Shown here piece by piece: positions 24,738 to 37,263 of a DNA stretch of 64,000 nucleotides; the first letter of the stretch is position 1; each line of letters begins with the position of its first letter. The position numbers and the translations under genes were made by a program. The stretch covers positions 124,001 to 188,000 of the forward strand of contig JBHZQV010000001.1 of assembly GCA_042867185.1 (NCBI GenBank), in the 5' to 3' direction. This stretch comes from Xylophilus sp042867185 (lineage in GTDB: Bacteria; Pseudomonadota; Gammaproteobacteria; Burkholderiales; Burkholderiaceae_C). The notes under the pieces are model-generated. The model was not told the origin of the DNA, did no database searches, and was given only the letters and a program-made list of their open reading frames with translations.

Positions 24738-26816
24738 ATGACGCAATTCAAGAACATCGCGGCGCTGGCCGTAGTGGCTGCCCTGGTAACCGCCTGTGGC
24801 GGCGGCGGGGGAAGTTCCGGAACGCCGGGCCTGGGTGGAGGAACCGGTACAGGCGGTACCACCACACCCGCGGCCGCCCCGACCCTGGTCCTGGCGGCGG
24901 TGGATGGCAATGGAGCCGCCCTGACCGACCGCACCTTGTCCCAGACCCAGCCGTTTTTCCTGCGCGCGACCGTCCGTGATGCCGCGGGCGCAGCCATTCC
25001 CTTCCAGCGTGTCTCGGTGGCGCTCGACAGCACGCAGGCCGTGCTGGTGCCCACCGATGGGAACCTGTTGACCGACAGCAGCGGCGTGGCCTCGGTCCGC
25101 ATCGCCCCCGCATCGGTCAATTCTTCCGGCGTGGTGCGCGCGACCGTCACGGCGGCCGTGGTGGCCGCCACGACAGGGGTCGCCACCACGCTGACCCAGA
25201 CCTACGATCTGAACATCACGGCGGGCACGCTGGTGCTCCAGGGACTGGCGGTCGCGCCCGCGTCCGTCCAGCTCGGGCAGTCGGTCAACGCCAGCGTGAA
25301 CGTGCTGGTGAACGGCCAGCCCGCCACGTCGAACTCCGCATCGGTGGTCTTCAGCAGTTCCTGCGGCACGGTGTCTCCGGCGACGTCGCCGGTGGACGGC
25401 AGCGGCCGGGCCACTGCCGTCATCCAGACTAACAACCAGGGCAGCTGCACCGTCAATGCACAGGCAGGCACGGTGACGGCCTCCGCCCCCTACACCGTCA
25501 CCGCACCGCCGACGACGGGCGTGCAGTTCGTCAGCGCGTCACCGACGCTGATCTACCAGACCGGCTCGCCTGGCGTGAACACCTCGGTGGTGCGTTTTAG
25601 GGTTGTCAATGCGGTGGGCAATCCGGTCCCCGGTCAGACGGTCAACGCCGCGTTGACCAATACCGACGGCGGCATCAATTTTTGCGGTGCGCCGTCGTCC
25701 TCCGCCTCCGGCGCCGACGGCGTGGTGTCGTTCTCGGTCTGTGCAGGTACGCTGCCGGCCACGGTGCAGGTCCGGGCGTCCCTGGCGGCCGCACCTACGC
25801 TGTTCGCGGCGTCCAATCTGCTGACCATCCAGACGGGTCTGCCGACCCAGCGCTCGTTCAGCATCTCGGCGACCCAGCAAAACTTCTACGCGGGTGGCCA
25901 GTTCACCAACAGGTTCGACGGCAATACCGTCGGCATCAACGTCTTCGCCGCCGATCGCCAGGGCAACCCGGTGCCGGACGGTACCCCCATCGTGTTCGTG
26001 GCAGAAGGTGGACAGATCAACTCGGCCGGCGCGAGCAGCTGCGTGATTTCCGCGGGCCGCTGCACGGTCACCTTCATCGGTCAGGACTACCGGCCGCTCG
26101 GCTCTTCGGTCTCGGGCGCCGATCCACGGCCCGGACGCGTGACCATCCTGGCCTATGCGGACGGGGAGGAATCCTTTGTCGATGCCAACAACAACAACCG
26201 GTACGACGCCGGCGAAGCATTCGAAGACATGGGCGTTCCGTATCTCGATAAGGACGAGGACGGTGTATTCACGGCCGCCTATACGAACCTGATCGTGGGA
26301 ACCAACGAAGGCGAAGTGACCTATCCCATCCAGTCGTCTGCTGTGGGCACGCAGGCCTGTCCTGTTCCCGAAAATAACCTCAAGGTTGCAAGAGTCAGTC
26401 CCTCCAGAGCCAATACCTGCAACGGTGTGTGGGACGGCTTCACCAAGGTACGCAAGGCGATCGATATCGTTTTTTCCGGGAATACCATTGGCCAGCCAGG
26501 TGACTACGACGCCTCCATTCCCACGCAGAACCGGACTTCGGTTCTGAGCGCCACGAACACACAGATCGTCGTGCGCCTGGCGGACCGCGACGGCAATCCG
26601 CTTCCTGCGGATGCCGCTTTGACTGCCGTCGTGATCGGTACGGCAGGTACGTGCGTTCCGACCCTGAACGGAAGCTCCATCGGGAATTCTCTGGAACCGA
26701 CTCAGCACTCGGTAACCTTGGCAGGATGCGCGTCCGGCCAGACCATCGCTTTCAGAACCAGCGTGACCGCAGGCATTCAAACGACGTCTTCGGAATTCCG
26801 CGTGCAGGTGCCCTGA
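24738..26816 (+). CDS. Ig-like (invasin/Big-type) lipoprotein of unknown function
   Basis: The 692-residue product begins with a lipoprotein signal (lipobox VTAC, C20) and a Gly/Ser/Thr linker, so it should be anchored in the envelope. Several bacterial Ig-like repeats follow, with the recurring pattern V-x-D-x-x-G-N-P-V-P and T-D-x-x-G-x-A, at about 60-150, 160-255, 265-365 and 375-470. A short insert at about 475-515 has Asp/Asn-rich loops (DANNNNRYDAGEAF, DKDEDGVF) that resemble EF-hand calcium sites. A cysteine-containing C-terminal domain closes the protein. It sits between pilQ and aroK, which are usually adjacent, and its 3' half is less GC-rich than its neighbours. It may be an adhesin or pilus accessory; no function is assigned. 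Confidence 0.85.
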   Translation: MTQFKNIAALAVVAALVTACGGGGGSSGTPGLGGGTGTGGTTTPAAAPTLVLAAVDGNGAALTDRTLSQTQPFFLRATVRDAAGAAIPFQRVSVALDSTQAVLVPTDGNLLTDSSGVASVRIAPASVNSSGVVRATVTAAVVAATTGVATTLTQTYDLNITAGTLVLQGLAVAPASVQLGQSVNASVNVLVNGQPATSNSASVVFSSSCGTVSPATSPVDGSGRATAVIQTNNQGSCTVNAQAGTVTASAPYTVTAPPTTGVQFVSASPTLIYQTGSPGVNTSVVRFRVVNAVGNPVPGQTVNAALTNTDGGINFCGAPSSSASGADGVVSFSVCAGTLPATVQVRASLAAAPTLFAASNLLTIQTGLPTQRSFSISATQQNFYAGGQFTNRFDGNTVGINVFAADRQGNPVPDGTPIVFVAEGGQINSAGASSCVISAGRCTVTFIGQDYRPLGSSVSGADPRPGRVTILAYADGEESFVDANNNNRYDAGEAFEDMGVPYLDKDEDGVFTAAYTNLIVGTNEGEVTYPIQSSAVGTQACPVPENNLKVARVSPSRANTCNGVWDGFTKVRKAIDIVFSGNTIGQPGDYDASIPTQNRTSVLSATNTQIVVRLADRDGNPLPADAALTAVVIGTAGTCVPTLNGSSIGNSLEPTQHSVTLAGCASGQTIAFRTSVTAGIQTTSSEFRVQVP

Positions 26817-26833
26817 TCCTGGATGACTCGCGT

Positions 26834-27340
26834 TTGATCGCCCTGGTGGGTCTTCCGGGATCCGGAAAATCCACCATCGGCCGCCAGTTGGCCCACCGCC
26901 TCGGCCTGCAGTTCCTCGACACCGACCATGTGATCGAACAGCGGCTGGGCTGCAGCGTGCTCACCTACTTCGAACGCGAGGGCGAGGCGGCTTTTCGGCT
27001 GCTCGAAAGCGACGTGGTGCGCGAGCTCTGTGGCCTGACGTCCGTGGTCCTGGCGACCGGCGGCGGCGCAGTGCTCAGAGCCGAGAACCGGCAATCCCTG
27101 CGGCGCGCCGGGCGGGTGGTCTACCTGCACTCCGCCCCGGAGAACCTGTTCCGGCGGCTGCGCCACGACCGCACCCGGCCCCTGTTGCAGGTCGACGATC
27201 CGATGCGGCGTCTGAAGGCGCTGTACCGCGACCGAGATCCGCTGTACCGCGAGGTCGCGCACGAGGTGGTCGAGACGGGCCGGCTGCCGGCCAGCGTGCT
27301 GGTACAGGCGCTTGTCGATTCCGGCCCTCCGGGCGTCTGA
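26834..27340 (+). CDS. aroK: Shikimate kinase
   Basis: Phosphorylates shikimate in the aromatic amino acid pathway. It has the P-loop GLPGSGKST, the shikimate-binding DTD and R pairs (FLDTDHVIE, FEREGEAAFR), the ATGGGAV Walker-B-like loop and the RPLL lid. The start is uncertain: no ATG lies at the expected place. The TTG at 26834 gives 168 residues (MIALVGLPGSGKS), slightly short. CTG codons at 26813 and 26819 are in frame, and the nearest in-frame ATG (about 26725) would overlap the Ig-like gene by some 90 bases. The gene starts 17 bases after that gene's stop, so it may rely on coupled translation. Confidence 0.9.
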   Translation: MIALVGLPGSGKSTIGRQLAHRLGLQFLDTDHVIEQRLGCSVLTYFEREGEAAFRLLESDVVRELCGLTSVVLATGGGAVLRAENRQSLRRAGRVVYLHSAPENLFRRLRHDRTRPLLQVDDPMRRLKALYRDRDPLYREVAHEVVETGRLPASVLVQALVDSGPPGV

Positions 27341-27576
27341 ACCCTGGGGCCGGCGCGACACCAGGGCTGCATTCCGGATTTCGGCGGCCCGGGCGCCGAC
27401 ATCCTGGCGAAGAGGTCTGCTGGATGCGGACAGAGCTCTTACACTGATCGCCGGCTTGGCGCCCGCCGCCTCGGGCTTCCTCTCGACATGCAGGAGACCC
27501 CCGTCGCCGGCTTTCGCTCGCATCCGTGCCCGTCTGTTCCGCACCTTCTTTCCGCCCCTTTCAGGCTTCGTGTCCG

Positions 27577-28740
27577 ATGTCCGTAAACGCTTCCGTGTCC
27601 TCGCCCCCGATGCTGTCTTCTTCTCCCGTGCCTGCCGGGCCGGTAGTGGAGGTGAAGATCGATTTCGGTCCTCGCAGCTACGCCATCGCCATCGGCCCGG
27701 GCCTGCTCGGGGCAGCGCGAACCTACGCGGATGTTCCGCGGGCCGACACCGCCGTGGTGGTCACCAACACCACCGTCGCACCGCTGTACGAAGCACGGCT
27801 GCGGAAGGTGTTGGCATCCCGGTATTCCAAAGTGCACACGGTCTGCCTTCCCGATGGCGAAAGCCACAAGTCCTGGGAATCGCTCAACCTCATCTTCGAC
27901 GCGCTGCTCGCCAACGCCTGCGACCGCAAGACCGTCCTCTTCGCCCTCGGCGGCGGGGTCATCGGCGACATGACCGGCTTCGCCGCCGCCTGCTACATGC
28001 GCGGCGTGCCCTTCGTGCAGGTGCCGACCACGCTGCTCGCCCAGGTGGATTCCTCCGTCGGCGGCAAGACGGCGATCAACCATCCGCTGGGCAAGAACAT
28101 GATCGGCGCGTTCTACCAGCCGCAACTGGTGGTGTGCGACCTGGACACGCTGCGCACCCTGCCGCCGCGCGAGATCAGCGCCGGCCTGGCCGAGGTCATC
28201 AAGTACGGCCCGATCCACGACATGGACTTCTTCGACTGGATCGAGTCGAACGTCGACGCGCTGCGGGCCTGTGATGTGGATGCGCTGGCCTACGCGGTGC
28301 GCCGCAGCTGCGAGATCAAGGCCACCGTCGTGGCCGCCGACGAGCGCGAGACCGGGCTCCGGGCGATCCTGAACTTCGGCCACACCTTCGGCCATGCGAT
28401 CGAAGCGGGCATGGGCTACGGCAACTGGCTGCACGGCGAAGGCGTCGGCTGCGGCATGGTGATGGCCGCCCACCTGTCGCAGCGACTGGGGCTGGTCGAT
28501 GCCGCCTTCGTCGCGCGGCTGACGGCGCTGGTGGTGCATGCCGGCCTGCCGGTCGTGGGCCCGGTGCTGGATGTGGCCGACAACGCGGGCCGTTACCTGG
28601 AGCTGATGCAGGTCGACAAAAAGGCCGAAGGCGGGGAAGTCCGCTTCGTGCTGATCGACGGACCGGGCCGCGCGGTGGTGCGGTCGGCGCCGGACGCGCT
28701 GGTGCGCGAGGTGATCGACGCGTGCTGCGTGCCGGCCTGA
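27577..28740 (+). CDS. aroB: 3-dehydroquinate synthase
   Basis: Second enzyme of the shikimate pathway (DAHP to 3-dehydroquinate; NAD and zinc). The 387-residue product has the NAD-binding GGGVIGDMTGFAAA, the PTTLLAQVDSSVGGKTAIN substrate motif and the zinc ligands in FGHTFGHAIE and HGEGVGCGM. The ATG at 27577 (MSVNAS) is preferred; a GTG at 27526 and an ATG at 27610 are alternatives. It follows aroK after a 236-base gap with no gene, an unusually wide separation for this pair, so aroB may have its own promoter. Its stop overlaps the dgt start. Confidence 0.95.
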   Translation: MSVNASVSSPPMLSSSPVPAGPVVEVKIDFGPRSYAIAIGPGLLGAARTYADVPRADTAVVVTNTTVAPLYEARLRKVLASRYSKVHTVCLPDGESHKSWESLNLIFDALLANACDRKTVLFALGGGVIGDMTGFAAACYMRGVPFVQVPTTLLAQVDSSVGGKTAINHPLGKNMIGAFYQPQLVVCDLDTLRTLPPREISAGLAEVIKYGPIHDMDFFDWIESNVDALRACDVDALAYAVRRSCEIKATVVAADERETGLRAILNFGHTFGHAIEAGMGYGNWLHGEGVGCGMVMAAHLSQRLGLVDAAFVARLTALVVHAGLPVVGPVLDVADNAGRYLELMQVDKKAEGGEVRFVLIDGPGRAVVRSAPDALVREVIDACCVPA

Positions 28741-29906
28741 TGCTGGCACCGTACGCCAGCGATCCCCACCGGAGCCGCGGCCGGCGTTTTGCCGAGACGC
28801 CCGCGCCCACGCGCACCGATTTCCAGCGCGACCGCGACCGGATCGTGCATTCCACCGCGTTCAGGCGCCTGGTCTACAAGACGCAGGTGTTCCTGAACCA
28901 CGAGGGCGATCTGTTCCGCACGCGGCTGACCCATTCGTTGGAGGTGGCGCAGCTGGGCCGGTCGATCGCCCGGTCGCTGCGGCTCAACGAGGACCTGGTC
29001 GAAGGCATCGCGCTGGCGCACGACCTGGGCCACACGCCGTTCGGCCACGCCGGGCAGGACGAGCTCGATGCCTGCATGGCCGGCCACGGCGGCTTCGAGC
29101 ACAACCTGCAGAGCCTGCGGGTGGTCGACATGCTGGAAGAGCGGTACCCGGACTACGACGGGCTCAATCTCTGCTTCGAGATGCGCGAGGGCATCCTCAA
29201 ACACTGCTCGCGCGCCAACGCCGAGCGCATCGAGGCCCACGAGCCGGGCGGCGTGGCCCGTCGCTTTCTCGACCGGACGCAGCCGAGCCTGGAAGCGCAG
29301 CTGTGCAACCTGGCCGACGAGATCGCCTACAACGCCCACGACATCGACGACGGCGTGCGCTCGGGCCTGATCACGCTGGAGCAGCTCGACGCGGTGCCGC
29401 TTTTCGCCCGCTACCGCGACGAAGCGCTGGCCGCGCACCCGTCGCTGGCGGCAGAGGGCTTCCAGCGGCGTCTGCTGCACGAGACGATTCGCCGGATGCT
29501 CAGCGCGCAGGTCTACGACGTGATCGCTGCCACCGGTGCCGCGATTGGGCGCACCGCGCCGCCGACAGCGGACGCGGCGCGCCAGGGGCCGCCGCTGGTG
29601 CGTTTCGGTGACGGGATGCGGAGCGAATCGACGGCGCTCAAGCGCTTCCTGTTCCAGAACCTCTACCGGCATCCGCAGGTGATGGCCACCACCGGCCATG
29701 CGCGCCAGGTGGTCCGGGAACTGTTCGACGCCTACCGGTCGGCGCCGGGCGAAATGCGCGCCGGCGCGGGGGTCCGGGCGCATGCGAGCGACGGCCAAGG
29801 CCCGATGTCGCCCGAGCGCGTGGTGGCCGACTACGTGGCCGGCATGACCGACCGCTTCGCCACCCGCGAGCACGAGCGGCTGACCGGCACCCGCCTCTTT
29901 CCCTAG
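28740..29906 (+). CDS. dgt: Deoxyguanosinetriphosphate triphosphohydrolase-like protein
   Basis: HD-domain dNTPase that releases triphosphate from dNTPs, limiting the nucleotide pool. The 388-residue product has the N-terminal FQRDRDRIVHSTAFRRL segment, a metal-binding histidine in RLTHSLEVAQ, the H94-D95 doublet in AHDLGHTPFGHAG, and a later conserved aspartate in DEIAYNAHDIDDG. The ATG overlaps the aroB stop by one base. aroK-aroB-dgt is a common betaproteobacterial order. Confidence 0.93.
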   Translation: MLAPYASDPHRSRGRRFAETPAPTRTDFQRDRDRIVHSTAFRRLVYKTQVFLNHEGDLFRTRLTHSLEVAQLGRSIARSLRLNEDLVEGIALAHDLGHTPFGHAGQDELDACMAGHGGFEHNLQSLRVVDMLEERYPDYDGLNLCFEMREGILKHCSRANAERIEAHEPGGVARRFLDRTQPSLEAQLCNLADEIAYNAHDIDDGVRSGLITLEQLDAVPLFARYRDEALAAHPSLAAEGFQRRLLHETIRRMLSAQVYDVIAATGAAIGRTAPPTADAARQGPPLVRFGDGMRSESTALKRFLFQNLYRHPQVMATTGHARQVVRELFDAYRSAPGEMRAGAGVRAHASDGQGPMSPERVVADYVAGMTDRFATREHERLTGTRLFP

Positions 29907-29926
29907 AGCGGGCAGGGCTCCGGCCA

Positions 29927-29949
29927 CGGCGTACCGCGGAAGTACGCCG
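29927..29949. other. Hairpin between dgt and DUF1415 gene
   Basis: An 8-bp perfect stem (CGGCGTAC with GTACGCCG) around a 7-base loop lies 20 bases after the dgt stop. There is no T-run, so it is at best a weak terminator. A TAGAAT (29956-29961) just after it may be the -10 of the next gene. Confidence 0.35.
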
Positions 29950-30017
29950 CGCCGGTAGAATTCGCGCCCCTGCGGCCGGTGCATCTGCCGCCCGCCGCTT
30001 CCTTCCTGGTGACCGCC

Positions 30018-30626
30018 GTGCCTCTTCCCGTTTCCGATTCCGCGCCGGTCGCCTGCGACGAGGCCGCCGTCGCCGACACCCTACGCTGGCTGGAGCGCGC
30101 GGTGATCGGGCTCAACCTGTGCCCCTTCGCCAAGAGCGTCCACACGAAGGCGCAGATTCGGTATGTCGCCTGTGCCACGGCGTTCGAGGCCGACCTTCTG
30201 GACGTATTGGAATCCGAGGCGAAAGGCCTCGTAGCCGAGGATCCGCGCCGACTGGATACTACACTTTTGATAGCAACTGGCTGTCTGAGAGATTTTCTGG
30301 ATTTCAACGATTTTCTCGGCCGCGCCGAGCGCCGTCTGCGGCGGGCCGGCTTCGACGGCGTGCTGCAGCTGGCCAGCTTCCATCCCGACTACTGCTTCGC
30401 CGGCGCCGAGCCCGACGACGTGACCCACTGCACCAACCGCGCGCCCTGGCCCACCCTGCACCTGCTGCGGGAAGCCAGCCTCGACCGGGCGGTGGAGGCC
30501 TTTCCCGAAGCCGAAGCCATCTACGAGCGCAACATGGAGACGCTGGAGCGGATCGGCTTCGCCGGCTGGTCGGCGCTCGACGTATCGGCCGGTGCCGCGC
30601 ACCGCGCCGCAGGGGAGGGGGCATGA
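30018..30626 (+). CDS. DUF1415 family protein
   Basis: Conserved cytoplasmic protein of unknown function. The 202-residue product has the family's GLNLCPFAKSVH motif near residue 35, followed by DTTLLIATGCLRDFLDFNDFL and LQLASFHPDYCFAG, then a conserved NRAPWPTLHLLRE segment. Cys and His residues in these blocks suggest a metal or redox site, but that is inference. I chose the GTG at 30018; an in-frame GTG at 29979 would add 13 residues. The stop overlaps the next ATG. Confidence 0.85.
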   Translation: MPLPVSDSAPVACDEAAVADTLRWLERAVIGLNLCPFAKSVHTKAQIRYVACATAFEADLLDVLESEAKGLVAEDPRRLDTTLLIATGCLRDFLDFNDFLGRAERRLRRAGFDGVLQLASFHPDYCFAGAEPDDVTHCTNRAPWPTLHLLREASLDRAVEAFPEAEAIYERNMETLERIGFAGWSALDVSAGAAHRAAGEGA

Positions 30627-31519
30627 GCAAGACAGCACGCCCTCTGCAGAAGGCGCCCGCGCGCGGCGCACCCCCGGTACCGTCGGTGGCCGACGAGTTG
30701 CGGCCGGGGCAGTCGATCGAACTGCTGCAGGAGCTGCACATCCTGACCCGGGAAGGCCGGCTGAACCAGGATTCGCGCCGCAAGCTCAAGCAGGTCTACC
30801 ACCTGTTCCAGTTCATCGAGACGTTGCTGAAGGAGTTGCCCGAGGGTGGTGCCGGCGCCACCCTGGCCGACCACGGCGCGGGCAAGTCGTACCTGGGCTT
30901 CATCGTCTACGACCTGTTCTTCAAGGCCCTCGGGTCGGGCCACATCTACGGCATCGAGACCCGCGCCGAGCTGGTGCAGAAGTCGCAGGCGCTCGCGGCG
31001 CGTCTGGGGTTCGACCGCATGTCCTTCCTGCCGCTGAGCGTGGCCGAATCGACCACCTCCGACGCGTTGCCGGCGCGGATCGACATGGTCACCGCGCTGC
31101 ACGCCTGCGATACCGCCACCGACGACGCGATCGACTTCGGCCTGGCCAAGAACGCGCGCTGCATGGTGCTGGTGCCCTGCTGCCAGGCGGAAGCCGCGGC
31201 GTGCCTGCGGCAGAGCAAGGCCCTGGCCCTGGCCCGCACGCCCCTGGCCGAGCTGTGGCGCCATCCGCTGCACACCCGCGAGCTCGGCAGCCAGATCACC
31301 AACGTGCTGCGCTGCCTGTACCTGGAGGCCAGCGGCTACCAGGTCACCGTGACCGAGCTGGTCGGCTGGGAGCACAGCATGAAGAACGAGCTGATCGCGG
31401 CCCGCTGGACCGGGCAGAAGAAGCGCAGCGCCGCGGAGCGGCTCCATGCCATCCTGGCGCAGTTCGGGCTGGAGGCGCTGGCCGAAACCCGCTTCGCCCG
31501 GGTGCTGCCGCCTGCCTGA
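30623..31519 (+). CDS. Class I SAM-dependent methyltransferase
   Basis: 298-residue cytoplasmic protein with a Rossmann methyltransferase core. The glycine-containing motif I is DHGAGKSYLGFIVYDLFF (about 92-109). An acidic motif II, GIETRAELV, is followed by ALHACDTATDDAI as a likely motif IV. The pattern resembles the Methyltransf_32 group, some members of which act on RNA; the substrate is unknown. An AGGGGAGGGGG ribosome-binding stretch precedes the ATG, which overlaps the DUF1415 stop. Confidence 0.8.
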   Translation: MSKTARPLQKAPARGAPPVPSVADELRPGQSIELLQELHILTREGRLNQDSRRKLKQVYHLFQFIETLLKELPEGGAGATLADHGAGKSYLGFIVYDLFFKALGSGHIYGIETRAELVQKSQALAARLGFDRMSFLPLSVAESTTSDALPARIDMVTALHACDTATDDAIDFGLAKNARCMVLVPCCQAEAAACLRQSKALALARTPLAELWRHPLHTRELGSQITNVLRCLYLEASGYQVTVTELVGWEHSMKNELIAARWTGQKKRSAAERLHAILAQFGLEALAETRFARVLPPA

Positions 31520-31576
31520 CGGCAGGGGGCTGCCTTCGCGGCCTGCCGGGGGCCGCTCGGTCCCTATCATCGCGCC

Positions 31577-32284
31577 ATGGCCCGTCTTGCCCGTCTGACC
31601 GTCCCCGGTCTTCCCCACCATGTGATGCTGCGCGGCAACGACGGCGCCGCCATCTTTCGCGACGATGCCGACCGGGCCTTCATGGTGCGGCTTCTGGCCG
31701 AACACGCTGCGCCGTTCGGCATCTCGGTGCATGCCTACGGGCTGCTCGACAACCGGTTGCAGCTGCTGGTCACACCGGAGGGCCCGGAGAGCGGGCTGCC
31801 TGGCTGGATGCAGGCCGTCGGCCGGCGCTATGTGCGGTACTTCAACGACCGGCACGGACGCACCGGCACGCTGTGGGAAGGGCGCTACCGCGCGACGGTG
31901 GTGGAGGCTGCCCGGTTTCTGCTCCCGTGCATGGTGGCGATAGACCTGGGCCCGGTGCAGGCGCGGCTGGTGGCGCGGCCGGCCGACCATGCCTGGTCGA
32001 GCCACCGCCACTGGATCGGGCAGACCCAGGAGCGGTGGTTGAAGCCCCACCCGCTGGTCTGGGATCTGGGCAACACGCCTTTCGCCCGCGAAGCCGCCTA
32101 TGCCGCGTTGGTCGATGCAGGCCTTTCCGACACCGACCAGGCACGGATCGACCACGACACCCTGCGCGGGTGGGCGATGGGCTCGCCGGAGTTCGCATCG
32201 GCCTTGCAAACCAGGACCGCCCGGCGGGTCACCCGCGCGCGGGCGGGTCGGCCGCCTGCGGCGCGGAGCAATTCGCTGGATTGA
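31577..32284 (+). CDS. REP-associated tyrosine transposase-like protein, catalytically degenerate
   Basis: Member of the Y1/TnpA_REP (RAYT) family, whose active members cut and join single-stranded REP palindromes. The 235-residue protein keeps the family frame: GLPHHVMLRGND, YVRYFNDRHGRTGTLWEGRY, and PWSSH as AWSSH. It lacks the catalytic residues. The metal-binding His-x-His expected as NHVHLL reads NRLQLL (R60-L61-Q62), and the nucleophilic Tyr expected in RYVELNP is Ala (A121, VAIDLGP). The reading frame is intact, so this is either a recently inactivated gene or a domesticated DNA-binding protein. No terminal repeats typical of a full insertion sequence were found. Confidence 0.82.
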   Translation: MARLARLTVPGLPHHVMLRGNDGAAIFRDDADRAFMVRLLAEHAAPFGISVHAYGLLDNRLQLLVTPEGPESGLPGWMQAVGRRYVRYFNDRHGRTGTLWEGRYRATVVEAARFLLPCMVAIDLGPVQARLVARPADHAWSSHRHWIGQTQERWLKPHPLVWDLGNTPFAREAAYAALVDAGLSDTDQARIDHDTLRGWAMGSPEFASALQTRTARRVTRARAGRPPAARSNSLD

Positions 32285-32325
32285 GCCTGACGGCGCTGGC
32301 AACGGGCCGCCTGGCGCCGGCTTGA

Positions 32326-32394
32326 TATGTCCCCAATTATATTCCGATGGGAATATTCAACTATTAATGGGAATCTGACCCCTATTAAATAGTT
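32326..32394. repeat. AT-rich REP-like palindromic sequence after the RAYT gene
   Basis: An AT-rich patch stands out between the RAYT-like gene and gltB. It contains an imperfect palindrome at 32359-32394 (AACTATT...AATAGTT) and the blocks TGTCCCCAATT and GGGAATCTGACCCC, which resemble sequences often seen next to RAYT genes. It may be the gene's former REP substrate. The gltB promoter is probably in or just after it. Confidence 0.45.
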
Positions 32395-32477
32395 TGGCAT
32401 CCTTGTTGCATCGCACTATGCTTCGCATCCCACGCGAAAAATCCCGCGCCCTCAGCGATTCAAGACAGGAGCACGCC

Positions 32478-37226
<4,749 letters not shown>

Positions 37227-37263
37227 GCCACCGTACCACCACGATTAGAAGGACACCACGGTC

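Noticed and set aside
31577..32394. Complete insertion sequence around the RAYT gene
   Set aside because: No paired terminal repeats or target duplication seen, and the protein lacks catalytic residues.
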